Shown here: positions 7,660-15,131 of the stretch, piece after piece
Position numbering within the stretch: the stretch's first letter is position 1
How the letters are laid out: every line of letters begins with the position of its first letter
Source: Atopostipes sp964624875
GTDB taxonomy: Bacteria; Bacillota; Bacilli; Lactobacillales; Carnobacteriaceae_A
Direction: 5' to 3'
NCBI GenBank assembly: GCA_964624875.1
Contig: CAZUZA010000027.1
Coordinates: forward strand, 1-19,809
DNA length: 19,809 nt
Notes under the pieces: model-generated
What the model was told of the DNA's origin: nothing
Seen by the model: only the letters and a program-made list of their open reading frames with translations
Database searches by the model: none
Translations under genes and position numbers: made by a program

Positions 7660-9591
7660 TTAAATATCAATATTTTGAACGTATCGTGCGTTTTTCTCGA
7701 TAAAGTCACGACGAGGTGGTACTTTATCACCCATTAGCATGGTCATGACACGATCCGCTTCTTTCCCATCCTCTACACCAACACGTGTTAAACGTCTTGT
7801 TTCAGGATCCATTGTTGTCTCCCAAAGCTGATCCGCATCCATCTCTCCTAAACCTTTATAACGCTGAATCGCAGGTTTTGGTGATTGTGGAATCGTCTTT
7901 AGGTACTCTTCTAAATCTTCATCCGTATCAAGGTAAACCGATGTTTTTCCTTGGCGAACTTGATATAGGGGTGGTTGAGCAACATAAATAAAGCCAGCGT
8001 CAATCGCAGGGCGCATGTAACGGAAGAATAACGTCAGTAATAGTGTACGAATATGTGCACCATCGACATCCGCATCCGTCATAATAATTAATTTATGGTA
8101 ACGAGCTTTCTCAACATCAAACTCTTCACCGAAACCAGTACCCATTGCTGTAAACAGCGTACGGATTTCCTCATTCGCTAAAATACGGTCAAGTGAGGCT
8201 TTCTCAACGTTTAAAATCTTACCTCGAATAGGTAAAATCGCTTGGAATAAGCGCGAACGACCTAGTTTTGCAGATCCTCCAGCTGAATCCCCCTCAACAA
8301 TAAATAATTCTGAGATTTTAGGATCTTTTGAAGAACAGTCTGCTAATTTACCAGGTAAGTTACTAATTTCTAGACCACTTTTCTTACGTGTTACTTCACG
8401 TGCACGTTTAGCAGCCACACGAGCTTTTGATGCAAGTTCCGCTTTTTCAATAATTTGCTTACCCATTCTTGGGTTTTCCATCAAGAAACGTTCAAAGTTC
8501 ACACTAAATAGACGGTCAACGATTGTACGAGCTTCTGAGTTCCCAAGCTTTGTCTTCGTTTGCCCCTCAAATTGTGGATCGGGATGTTTCACACTAATAA
8601 CAGCCGTCAAACCTTCACGAACATCTTCTCCAAGGAAGTTATCGTCTGCTTCTTTCAAGTGATCTGATTTTCGCGCATAATCGTTAATCACACGTGTTAA
8701 AGCAGCTTTAAAACCAGACTCATGCGTTCCACCTTCGTGGGTACGGATATTATTTGCGAAACTTAATAAGTTTAAGTGATAACCCGTTGTATGCTGTAAG
8801 GAAATTTCAACAACGATACCATCTTGCTCATCTTCTAAATAAATCGGCTCTTCATAAAGCGTATCTTTATTTTCGTTTAAGTATTCTGCATAACTTTTAA
8901 TTCCACCGCTATATTTGTATGAAGCTTCTACTACTTCTTCCGGCTTACGGATATCTGTAATATCTATTTGTAAATCACGGTTCAAATAAGCAAGTTCTTG
9001 AATACGATCGCGTAGGCGTTCAAAGTTATATTCAATACTTTCTTTAAATATTTCTTCATCTGGACGGAAATAAACTTCTGTTCCAGTAAGATCTGTTTCT
9101 CCAATAATCTCTAATTCAGTCATTGGAATACCACGTTCGAAACGTTGGTAATAGATATTGCCATCTTTATAAATTCGATATTCTAGGAAAGTAGATAGCG
9201 CGTTAACAACTGCCGCTCCAACCCCATGAAGACCACCAGAAACTTTATAACTGCCTCCACCGAACTTCCCTCCAGCGTGTAAAACAGTAAATACTGTCTC
9301 AGATGCTGGGCGTCCTGTTTTATGTTGTAGGTCAACTGGAATTCCACGTCCATTATCCGATACACGAATACAGTTATCGTCTTCGATTTGAATATGAATC
9401 GTATCTGCAAATCCTGCCATTGCCTCATCAATTGAGTTATCGACAATCTCCCAGACTAAGTGATGGACACCGTCTAAACCTGTTGTTCCAATATACATAC
9501 CTGGTCGTTTTCTAACGGCTTCTAAGCCTTCTAATACTTCAATTTGACTTGCGTCATAATTATTTGGAACAATATTCTTGTTTTCATCCAT
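7660..9591 (-). CDS. gyrB: DNA gyrase subunit B
   Basis: A 643-residue ATPase subunit of gyrase; partner of GyrA. GHKL ATPase domain: catalytic Glu48 and Asn52 in EIVDNSIDEA, Asp79 in SDNGRGIP, the glycine loop GGLHGVGA at 119-126, and QTKTKLGN at 344-351 in the transducer domain. TOPRIM domain: EGDSAGGSA at 433-441 and DADVDG at 506-511, the metal-binding acidic cluster. The C-terminus ends in PPRRDFIEKNA and is the usual length for Bacilli (no proteobacterial insert). I see no unusual residue in the GyrB quinolone region. Start is ATG with AGGAG about ten bases upstream. It lies 39 bases after recF and 48 before gyrA. Confidence 0.98.
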   Translation of the reverse strand: MDENKNIVPNNYDASQIEVLEGLEAVRKRPGMYIGTTGLDGVHHLVWEIVDNSIDEAMAGFADTIHIQIEDDNCIRVSDNGRGIPVDLQHKTGRPASETVFTVLHAGGKFGGGSYKVSGGLHGVGAAVVNALSTFLEYRIYKDGNIYYQRFERGIPMTELEIIGETDLTGTEVYFRPDEEIFKESIEYNFERLRDRIQELAYLNRDLQIDITDIRKPEEVVEASYKYSGGIKSYAEYLNENKDTLYEEPIYLEDEQDGIVVEISLQHTTGYHLNLLSFANNIRTHEGGTHESGFKAALTRVINDYARKSDHLKEADDNFLGEDVREGLTAVISVKHPDPQFEGQTKTKLGNSEARTIVDRLFSVNFERFLMENPRMGKQIIEKAELASKARVAAKRAREVTRKKSGLEISNLPGKLADCSSKDPKISELFIVEGDSAGGSAKLGRSRLFQAILPIRGKILNVEKASLDRILANEEIRTLFTAMGTGFGEEFDVEKARYHKLIIMTDADVDGAHIRTLLLTLFFRYMRPAIDAGFIYVAQPPLYQVRQGKTSVYLDTDEDLEEYLKTIPQSPKPAIQRYKGLGEMDADQLWETTMDPETRRLTRVGVEDGKEADRVMTMLMGDKVPPRRDFIEKNARYVQNIDI

Positions 9592-9630
9592 TATTTATAA
9601 ACTCTCCTATCTCTAAATCTTAAAGCGTCT

Positions 9631-10764
9631 TCAGTCTTCCGACACATCTGGAGCCTCTAAAATTGATCCATTATCCACATAAAAGATTAAGGGATCATTT
9701 AATAAGTCCATCTGGACACCGTCTAAACTCGTTGTTGTAATAAATGTTTGCACTTTGTCTTGAATCGTCTTTAGTAAATGGGTTTGACGACTATCGTCTA
9801 ATTCACTTAATACATCATCAAGCAGTAAAATAGGGTATTCACCCGTCATTTCATGCATTAACTCAATTTCAGCTAGTTTTAAACTTAAAGCTGTTGTTCG
9901 TTGTTGTCCTTGAGAACCATAAGTTTGGACATTACGGTCATTCACATAAAAGATTAAATCATCTCGATGAGGGCCAATCGTTGTTGTCCCTTGGTCGATT
10001 TCTTGCGTGGTCGCTGACTTATACTCTTCTTTTAAACTTTCGAAAATGTCTTCAACTGACATTTCAGCTGTCGCATTCGTCGTTGTACGATAGCTGATAA
10101 CAAGCTGTTCTTTTTCATTTGAAATGTCATTTTGGACGTCATTCGCCCATTTACTTAATTGACGGACAAATTTAAAGCGTGAATGTAAGACTTCAGCTGC
10201 CTCTGCAGCTAATTGTTCGGTTAAGACTTCTAAATAAATGGTATCGTGTTTTTTATTATAGCGGGCTTGTTTTAAAAATTGATTCCTCTGTCTTAAAACC
10301 CTTTGATATTGTGTCAGGTGGTATAAATATATTTTATTCATTTGTCCTAATTCCATATCAATGAATTTTCGACGGACAGATGGTGATCCTTTAACCAAAG
10401 ATAAATCTTCCGGTGCAAATAAAACCACATTTAGTTGCCCAATGTAGTCACTTAACTTTTTTTGCTCTAAATGATTTAATTTAGCATTTTTACCACGTTT
10501 AGACAATATAATTTCTAAGGGAACAGAATGTGACTTCTTTTTTAAAATACCTTTCACTTTCGCAAAGTCACTATCCCAACGAATCAACTCTCGATCCCGG
10601 GATGTTCGATGACTTCGAGAAAGTGCTAAAAAATAAATACTTTCAATCAGATTTGTTTTACCTTGAGCATTTTCTCCAATTAATACATTAATTGATGGCG
10701 AAAAAGATAATTCTGCATGTTCATAGTTTCGATAATTTTGAATCTCAATGTTTTCTAGATGCAT
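9631..10764 (-). CDS. recF: DNA replication and repair protein RecF
   Basis: A 377-residue ABC/SMC-like ATPase that works with RecO and RecR to load RecA at single-strand gaps and stalled forks. Walker A is GENAQGKT at residues 30-37, the ABC signature region is YGSQGQQRT at 282-290, and Walker B with the D-loop is ILLLDDVLSELDD at 312-324. IGPHRDDL (263-270) is another family hallmark. The ATG overlaps the stop codon of the preceding S4 gene by one base (TAATG) and has no strong Shine-Dalgarno site, so translational coupling to that gene is likely. Length is normal for Bacilli. Confidence 0.97.
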   Translation of the reverse strand: MHLENIEIQNYRNYEHAELSFSPSINVLIGENAQGKTNLIESIYFLALSRSHRTSRDRELIRWDSDFAKVKGILKKKSHSVPLEIILSKRGKNAKLNHLEQKKLSDYIGQLNVVLFAPEDLSLVKGSPSVRRKFIDMELGQMNKIYLYHLTQYQRVLRQRNQFLKQARYNKKHDTIYLEVLTEQLAAEAAEVLHSRFKFVRQLSKWANDVQNDISNEKEQLVISYRTTTNATAEMSVEDIFESLKEEYKSATTQEIDQGTTTIGPHRDDLIFYVNDRNVQTYGSQGQQRTTALSLKLAEIELMHEMTGEYPILLLDDVLSELDDSRQTHLLKTIQDKVQTFITTTSLDGVQMDLLNDPLIFYVDNGSILEAPDVSED

Positions 10765-11000
10765 TAACTCTCTGACTCTAATAATGATTTGACTTGAAAC
10801 TCTCCAATGTTTGGAATGCGTACTTTATCTCCATCGTATAATTTCTTACCACGACGATTTTCTGGCTCATCGTTTACATAGACTTCCATTTGCTGTAAAA
10901 ACGGCTTAGCCATGCCACCACTAGAGATAATATCTGCTAATTTTAGAAATTGTCCCAGTGTAATGTATGCTTCTTTTATTTTAATAATTGTGATTTGCAT
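10764..11000 (-). CDS. yaaA: S4-domain RNA-binding protein YaaA (RlbA-like)
   Basis: A 78-residue protein made almost entirely of one S4 RNA-binding fold: ITLGQFLKLADII, then SGGMAKPFL, VYVNDEPENRRGKKLYDGDKV. The same small gene lies between dnaN and recF in many Bacilli, which supports the call. In B. subtilis it has been linked to ribosome assembly; function here is by analogy only. The ATG has AAGGAG at 11008-11013, seven bases away. The gene ends in a one-base overlap with recF and is the first gene behind the promoter at 11045-11073. Confidence 0.93.
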   Translation of the reverse strand: MQITIIKIKEAYITLGQFLKLADIISSGGMAKPFLQQMEVYVNDEPENRRGKKLYDGDKVRIPNIGEFQVKSLLESES

Positions 11001-11044
11001 TTAAATGCTCCTTAAATTCAGAATGTCCTTTTACGTACCAGATA

Positions 11045-11073
11045 ATTATACCAAAAAAATAGGTTGTTTTCAA
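11045..11073 (-). promoter_or_regulatory. Promoter of yaaA(S4)-recF-gyrB-gyrA
   Basis: On the minus strand TTGAAA is followed after exactly 17 bases by a perfect TATAAT. The predicted start lies near 11038, giving a leader of about 38 bases. This is one of the strongest sigma-A type promoters in the window. It lies after the terminator that closes the dnaN/MORN unit, so the gyrase operon need not depend on dnaA transcription. Confidence 0.85.
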
Positions 11074-11164
11074 TTAGACCGCCGTTTTTCGGGCTAAATT
11101 TCGCTTCTAATGAATTTTAAGTGGTTTGTATAAAAATACACTAGATAGAATCATTCCACGTAAA

Positions 11165-11200
11165 AACAAAAAATAAGTGGATTTCCAAAGAAACCCACTT
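11165..11200 (-). terminator. Terminator after the dnaN/MORN unit
   Basis: On the minus strand an 11 bp stem with one G-U pair (arms 11200-11190 and 11185-11175) and a four-base loop is followed by a T-rich run (11174-11165). It lies 32 bases after the MORN gene and separates dnaA-dnaN transcription from the gyrase operon. Confidence 0.85.
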
Positions 11201-11232
11201 AAATGATTCATTATTTAATTATTCATTTCGTA

Positions 11233-11508
11233 TTATTTTTTTACGATTTTATTTTCTTCAAATATTTCTTCGTATTCGAGTTCATCTTCTTTATCGTATC
11301 GGATCCATGGACCATGTTTCATGTCGTCTTTAAAGTTACCGACTTGCCATAGCTGACCTGTTTTACGATAAAATGTCCATTCCCCTTGCATTTTACCATT
11401 CTCAACATGGCCTTCTGCCTTAATCGACCCATCATTAAAATAATGAGTCATTTGATTATTGATTAATTCAGCTTTTTTCTGACCATTCGCATATGTTTTA
11501 TTTTCCAA
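11233..11508 (-). CDS. Small MORN-repeat protein (YwqK-like), function unknown
   Basis: A hypothetical protein of 91 residues from the preferred start. It carries about three MORN_2-type repeats of roughly 23 residues. Examples are YFNDGSIKAEGHVENGKMQGEW, split as YFNDGSIKAEG and then GKMQGEW, and YRKTGQLWQVGNF followed by KHGPW; a weaker third copy ends the protein. No signal peptide or membrane segment is visible. Start choice: the first ATG in frame (11523) has no Shine-Dalgarno site, whereas GGAGG at 11517-11521 lies eight bases before TTG at 11508. It follows dnaN by a short gap and shares its terminator, so it is probably expressed with dnaN. MORN_2 proteins occur in many settings, including as putative antitoxin-like YwqK proteins; no toxin partner is seen here. 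Confidence 0.75.
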   Translation of the reverse strand: MENKTYANGQKKAELINNQMTHYFNDGSIKAEGHVENGKMQGEWTFYRKTGQLWQVGNFKDDMKHGPWIRYDKEDELEYEEIFEENKIVKK

Positions 11509-11550
11509 ATGAACGACCTCCATGTTATTCGAACTATAAATGCTTAAAAT

Positions 11551-12705
11551 CTAGCGAACGTTTGTAGATGTTCGAATCGGTGTAATTAATTGAACAAAAT
11601 CATAGTCCGATTCAGCTGCTGCGGGCACAATAACAAATGGACGCAATGTCGAAATTAATTTTAAGGTCACTTTATTCGTGTCAAATGTGTTTAAAGCGTC
11701 TCTTAAGTAGTCCGGGTTGAATGAAATGTCCATATCTTCACCGTTAACTTCACGAACAACAACATCTTCTTCTACGTATCCAACTTCTGGCGAATTACTT
11801 GTTAATTGGAGTTCGCCATTTTCAACGGTTAATTTAACAACGTTGTTCTTTCCAGCATGTGAAAGCAGTGATGTACGACCTACAGCCCCTTTTAGGACTG
11901 AAACATCTAATTCAATTTGTGTCGTTGACTCACTTGGAATTAATTGATCCGTCTGTGGATAATTTCCTTCAAGTAATCTTGAATAAAAGAATGTGTCTTC
12001 TGTCATAAATAAGATTTGGTTATCTGCAATCGAAATGCTTACTTCTTCAATGTCATCCGTAAGTACTTTAGATAATTCCGTTAAGCTATTTCCTGGAATA
12101 ACGATTTGGAAATTTAATCCTTCTGGAACTTCAACAGGAATAATACGTTGACTTAAACGGTGACTATCTGTTGCAACAGCTTTAAGTTTGCCATCATTAA
12201 TTGAGAAGTTAACACCCGTTAAGATTGGACGACTTTCATGTTTAGAAACAGCAATAACTGTTTGCTCGATTACTTTCTTTAGTAATTGAACAGGTAATTT
12301 AAATGATTCACTTGTATCAATTTCAGGTAAATATGGGTAACTAGCTGCATCTAATGCATTAATAGTGAAAAATGAATTCGATGATGAAATAGATGCTTGT
12401 AATTGTGTGTTTACTTCAAAAGTAAAGTTCTCATCTGGCAATCTATTAATAATATCTGCAAAGAAACGAGCAGGTTGTAATACAATGCTTCCAGTTTCTT
12501 CAATTTGTAGATTGGCCTCTTCGTCATCTACAAAGATTTTAGATTCAATAGATATATCGGAATTACTTCCTGTGATCTTTATGCCTTCTTTATTTACTTC
12601 TAATTTTAATCCCGTAAGTATTGGAATAGTTGTCTTATTAGAAATAGCTAACTGAACGTCTCGTAACTTTTTGAGTAACTCTAAACGATTAACTGTGAAT
12701 TTCAT
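11551..12705 (-). CDS. dnaN: DNA polymerase III sliding clamp (beta subunit)
   Basis: A 384-residue ring-forming processivity clamp; two copies encircle DNA and bind PolC, DnaE and repair factors. It opens with MKFTVNRLELLKKL, followed by TIPILTGLKLEV and, in the second domain, SRPILTGVNF and ATDSHRLS. The normal C-terminal LITPIRT is present, extended here by STNVR where many homologues end RTY or similar. ATG start with AAGGAG at 12716-12721. It follows dnaA across a 252-base gap that holds origin elements and its own extended -10 promoter, and it precedes the MORN gene. Confidence 0.97.
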   Translation of the reverse strand: MKFTVNRLELLKKLRDVQLAISNKTTIPILTGLKLEVNKEGIKITGSNSDISIESKIFVDDEEANLQIEETGSIVLQPARFFADIINRLPDENFTFEVNTQLQASISSSNSFFTINALDAASYPYLPEIDTSESFKLPVQLLKKVIEQTVIAVSKHESRPILTGVNFSINDGKLKAVATDSHRLSQRIIPVEVPEGLNFQIVIPGNSLTELSKVLTDDIEEVSISIADNQILFMTEDTFFYSRLLEGNYPQTDQLIPSESTTQIELDVSVLKGAVGRTSLLSHAGKNNVVKLTVENGELQLTSNSPEVGYVEEDVVVREVNGEDMDISFNPDYLRDALNTFDTNKVTLKLISTLRPFVIVPAAAESDYDFVQLITPIRTSTNVR

Positions 12706-12737
12706 TCTTTCAGCTCTCCTTTATATCATACTTTTCT

Positions 12738-12752
12738 CTGTCTAAGTATAGC
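12738..12752 (-). promoter_or_regulatory. Extended -10 promoter of dnaN
   Basis: On the minus strand TGCTATACT at 12753-12745 (TG, one base, then TATACT) is an extended -10 element. The -35 region is poor, as is common for this class. The start would fall near 12738, about 33 bases before dnaN. Confidence 0.55.
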
Positions 12753-12765
12753 ATAATTTTTATAT

Positions 12766-12843
12766 TTTCATTTTATTATTCATTGATTAATTATGGCCTT
12801 TATTATTAATTATATTTAATAGATATATTAGTAATAGTAGTAG
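12766..12843. other. Probable origin unwinding region: DnaA-trio and AT-rich stretch
   Basis: Reading leftwards from a GC patch (GGGCC, 12843-12847) are trinucleotides TAG, TAG, TAG, TAA, TAG at 12841-12843, 12838-12840, 12835-12837, 12832-12834 and 12829-12831. They are followed by an almost pure A/T stretch down to about 12766. This matches the order of the B. subtilis basal unwinding system: DnaA boxes, GC-rich spacer, DnaA-trios (3'-GAT-5'), melting region. The nearest box, 12857-12865, has the expected orientation. Confidence 0.75.
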
Positions 12844-12847
12844 GGCC

Positions 12848-12948
12848 TGTGAATTCTGTGGATAAGTGAAAATCCCTTGAAACGATAGAGTTTTCCACTG
12901 TGGATAACTTGTGGATTAAAAAGTGCATAACTTGATTAGTTATCCACA
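12848..12948. other. DnaA-box cluster between dnaA and dnaN
   Basis: Perfect boxes (TTATCCACA or its complement) lie at 12857-12865, 12899-12907 and 12940-12948. A one-mismatch box lies at 12910-12918, and a weak one (TGTGAATTC, 12848-12856) directly abuts the first, between it and the GC patch. The last box is in opposite orientation to the others. Together with the trio region this is the right-hand counterpart of B. subtilis incC. Confidence 0.88.
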
Positions 12949-12957
12949 TGTTCAAAA

Positions 12958-14289
12958 CTACAATTTTTCCTTAATTTCATTCACTTCTCTTTTTGTACTT
13001 GGATCCACAGCAATTAATTTCGTGATTTTCTCGTGTGCATGCAAAACAGTTGTGTGGTCCTTGCCACCAAATTCAGATCCAATCTTTGGAAACGAAGCTT
13101 CTGTCATTTCACGAGAAAGATACATAGCCACCTGTCGTGGGTTAACAATATCTTTAACACGGCGCTTCCCTTTGATGTCTTCAACTGTTATATGGTAGTA
13201 ACGCGCGACAACTTCCTGAATTTTACTAATGGTTACTTCTTTATTTGAGCCTTTAACCATACTCTTTAAAGCATCTGCAGCAAGGCTTGTCGTGAATTCT
13301 TTGTTTTGCATTGTTGCATAAGCTTGTACTCGAACTAAGGCACCTTCTAATTCACGAATGTTGGAATCAATCTGCCCAGCAATGTAGCTTAGGGTATCGT
13401 TTGGAATTTCTAAGCGCTCTGCATCAGCTTTTTTACGTAAGATCGCAATTCGAGTTTCTAAATCTGGAGGCGTAATGTCGACCGATAAACCCCAAGCAAA
13501 GCGTGAGACGAGACGTTCTTGCATCTTTGGAATTTCATTTGGTAGACGATCACTTGTTAAGACGATTTGCTTTCTGTCATCGTATAAAGCATTGAAGGTA
13601 TGGAAGAACTCTTCTTGTGTTCCTTCTTTATCCGCAAAGAATTGGATATCATCGACTAATAATAAGTCAACGGTCCGATATTTTTGACGGAACTCTTCTT
13701 GTGTTCGGTTTTGAATCGAATTGATAAAGTCATTGGCAAATGTTTCGCTCGAAACATATTTAACATTTTTATCTGGATTGATAGTCAAGTATTGATGGCC
13801 AATCGCGTGCATTAAGTGTGTTTTACCTAAGCCCACTCCACCATAGAAAAATAACGGGTTATAAATTGTTCCTGGCTCTTCAGAAACCACTAAGGCTGCT
13901 GCATGGGCCATCTGATTCCCTTTACCAATAACAAAGGTATCAAACGTGTATTTACTATTTAATTCACTTGATCGCGAAATACTCGGTCTATTTGTAACGT
14001 TTGAAGCTTTTTCCACTTCATTTTCTTGCAAATCTTGTTCGTCCTTCGTTACAAATCTTGGATTAATTTCTTGTCCTGTATATTCATAAATATATTCAAC
14101 AATTTTTGTAGCAAGATGATTTTCCCAATATTCCTTATGTAAGGTAGTCGGTACCTTAATCGTGATTAATTGATTGGAAAGGGAAATAACCTTCGCACTA
14201 TCAATCCACGTATCATAACTAACTTTTGAAAGATCATCTTTAAATTTACTCTTTAAATAGAGCCAGATCTCATTTTGATTTTCGTACAC
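12958..14289 (-). CDS. dnaA: Chromosomal replication initiator protein DnaA
   Basis: A 443-residue AAA+ initiator that binds the boxes on both sides of its gene and melts the origin. Domain I (about 1-75) includes IWLYLK..F and the SYDTWI segment; a short variable domain II follows. Walker A GGVGLGKTH lies at 150-158 and Walker B LLVDD at 210-214, with sensor LTSDR after it. Domain IV ends with the DNA-binding signature around GGKDHTTVLHAHEKI. The frame is open further upstream to an ATG at 14412, but that would add 41 residues with no family match and would run over DnaA boxes and the promoter. GTG at 14289 has GAGGAG nine to ten bases before it and gives the normal length. Autoregulation is likely because a DnaA box overlaps the promoter. 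Confidence 0.96.
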   Translation of the reverse strand: MYENQNEIWLYLKSKFKDDLSKVSYDTWIDSAKVISLSNQLITIKVPTTLHKEYWENHLATKIVEYIYEYTGQEINPRFVTKDEQDLQENEVEKASNVTNRPSISRSSELNSKYTFDTFVIGKGNQMAHAAALVVSEEPGTIYNPLFFYGGVGLGKTHLMHAIGHQYLTINPDKNVKYVSSETFANDFINSIQNRTQEEFRQKYRTVDLLLVDDIQFFADKEGTQEEFFHTFNALYDDRKQIVLTSDRLPNEIPKMQERLVSRFAWGLSVDITPPDLETRIAILRKKADAERLEIPNDTLSYIAGQIDSNIRELEGALVRVQAYATMQNKEFTTSLAADALKSMVKGSNKEVTISKIQEVVARYYHITVEDIKGKRRVKDIVNPRQVAMYLSREMTEASFPKIGSEFGGKDHTTVLHAHEKITKLIAVDPSTKREVNEIKEKL

Positions 14290-14326
14290 GTGGATTCTCT
14301 CCTCTATAAGTAATGTAGCATTATCT

Positions 14327-14355
14327 ATTTTAGCACGATTTAAATAAGTTTTCCA
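14327..14355 (-). promoter_or_regulatory. dnaA promoter overlapped by a DnaA box
   Basis: On the minus strand TGGAAA (-35) is followed after 17 bases by TAAAAT, preceded by TGC, giving an extended -10. The start would be near 14320, about 30 bases before the dnaA GTG. A one-mismatch DnaA box (14349-14357) covers the -35, which suits repression of dnaA by its own product. Confidence 0.6.
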
Positions 14356-14641
14356 CAGATTTATGAACGTGTGCATAATTCTTTCCAAAAGCTGTTTAAA
14401 AGTTGTCCACAACTGGATAAAAAGTGTGGATATCTATTTGGTGATTTTTGGGAAAAACCCACTTTGTGGATAACTATTGTCAAAAACGGATGTACATTCT
14501 AAAGGTTTACAGAGACTTATCAACAGGTTTTGTGGACAAGTGGATAACTTATTAACACTCCTGTGGATACTATGAAAAAACGATTTTAGCTTGTGGATAA
14601 AATAAAAAAAGAAATTTACTGCCCACAGGAGATGTGGACAA
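14349..14641. other. oriC: DnaA-box cluster upstream of dnaA (left half of oriC)
   Basis: Perfect boxes at 14465-14473 and 14592-14600. One-mismatch boxes at 14349-14357, 14403-14411, 14425-14433, 14517-14525, 14531-14539, 14539-14547, 14562-14570 and 14633-14641. A two-mismatch site lies at 14412-14420. Two boxes share base 14539. Most read TGTGGATAA-like on the + strand. With the dnaA-dnaN cluster this makes a bipartite origin as in B. subtilis. The interval from dnaA to rpmH (about 600 bases) holds only these boxes and the promoters listed. Confidence 0.9.
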
Positions 14642-14712
14642 CTTTCTGGAAAAAGTGACTTTATTTTGAAAAAAGTGCGATTTTAGAAGCGAGTACATAT
14701 TGATTAATTGTG

Positions 14713-14741
14713 AATAAACCTGTAGAATATCTTAATGTCAA
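14713..14741 (-). promoter_or_regulatory. Possible distal promoter towards dnaA through the origin
   Basis: On the minus strand a perfect TTGACA is followed after 17 bases by TTTATT (4 of 6). It would send a long leader across the DnaA-box cluster into dnaA, about 430 bases away. It may instead be a chance match. Confidence 0.35.
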
Positions 14742-14772
14742 TGACGAATAGCGAAGAAAAGTCTGAATTGTG

Positions 14773-14801
14773 TTGACAACATCAGCATTTTTTCATAAAA
14801 T
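14773..14801 (+). promoter_or_regulatory. Promoter of rpmH
   Basis: TTGACA at 14773-14778, a 17-base spacer and TAAAAT at 14796-14801 (5 of 6). The start would be near 14808, giving a leader of about 84 bases that includes the hairpin at 14823-14840. Confidence 0.85.
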
Positions 14802-14822
14802 TGAGTAGTCTGTTCGCATGAT

Positions 14823-14840
14823 GTTAATGTTTACATTAAC
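14823..14840 (+). repeat. Hairpin in the rpmH leader
   Basis: Perfect 7 bp inverted repeat, GTTAATG and its complement with a four-base loop, 15 bases after the predicted start of transcription. It has no U-run, so it is not a terminator. It may stabilise the mRNA or be a protein-binding site. Confidence 0.55.
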
Positions 14841-14891
14841 TTAATAAAAGATAATCATTGATTTTTCAAAAAATTCAGGAGGTGTTTCAGC

Positions 14892-15032
14892 ATGTCAGAA
14901 GGATTAACATACCAACCAAAAAAACGTAAAAGAAAAAAAGTACACGGATTCCGTAAAAGAATGAGTACTAAAAATGGACGTAGAGTTTTAAAAAGCAGAC
15001 GTCGTAAAGGTAGAAAACGTTTGACTCATTAA
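14892..15032 (+). CDS. rpmH: 50S ribosomal protein L34
   Basis: A 46-residue, very basic large-subunit protein; too short to be found by a longer ORF cutoff. The core TYQPKKRKRKKVHGFRKRMS and the following STKNGRRVL and RRRKGRK are diagnostic. The N-terminus reads MSEGLTYQP instead of the common MKRTYQP, and the C-terminus ends KRLTH. The ATG has a strong AGGAGGTG at 14877-14884, seven bases away, so the start is secure. It is the first gene right of the origin, with its own promoter, and is followed by a terminator before rnpA. Confidence 0.96.
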   Translation: MSEGLTYQPKKRKRKKVHGFRKRMSTKNGRRVLKSRRRKGRKRLTH

Positions 15033-15059
15033 TTCATGAAGAATTCGTTTTAAATATTA

Positions 15060-15101
15060 AAGCGACAGGATCTCATATTTTGAGTGATTGTCGCTTTTTT
15101 T
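15060..15101 (+). terminator. Intrinsic terminator between rpmH and rnpA
   Basis: An 8 bp stem (15060-15067 with 15089-15096), an inner 4 bp stem (CTCA/TGAG, 15072-15084), then seven T (15095-15101). It lies 27 bases after rpmH. It would uncouple the abundant L34 message from rnpA, with partial read-through or the weak promoter TTGAGT-N16-CATACT (15080-15107) feeding rnpA. Confidence 0.8.
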
Positions 15102-15131
15102 CATACTTACAAGATAAGAGGGGGAAGTGCG

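Noticed and set aside
14290..14412. N-terminal extension of dnaA to an ATG at 14412
   Set aside because: Adds 41 residues unlike any DnaA, covers DnaA boxes and the promoter, and lacks a Shine-Dalgarno site; GTG 14289 has one and gives normal length.
14478..14483. Perfect TTGACA on the minus strand as a dnaA promoter
   Set aside because: The position 17 bases downstream reads GGGTTT, with no acceptable -10 within 16-18 bases.
15084..15131. Upstream in-frame start for rnpA
   Set aside because: Falls inside the rpmH terminator and has no ribosome site; ATG 15132 matches family N-termini.
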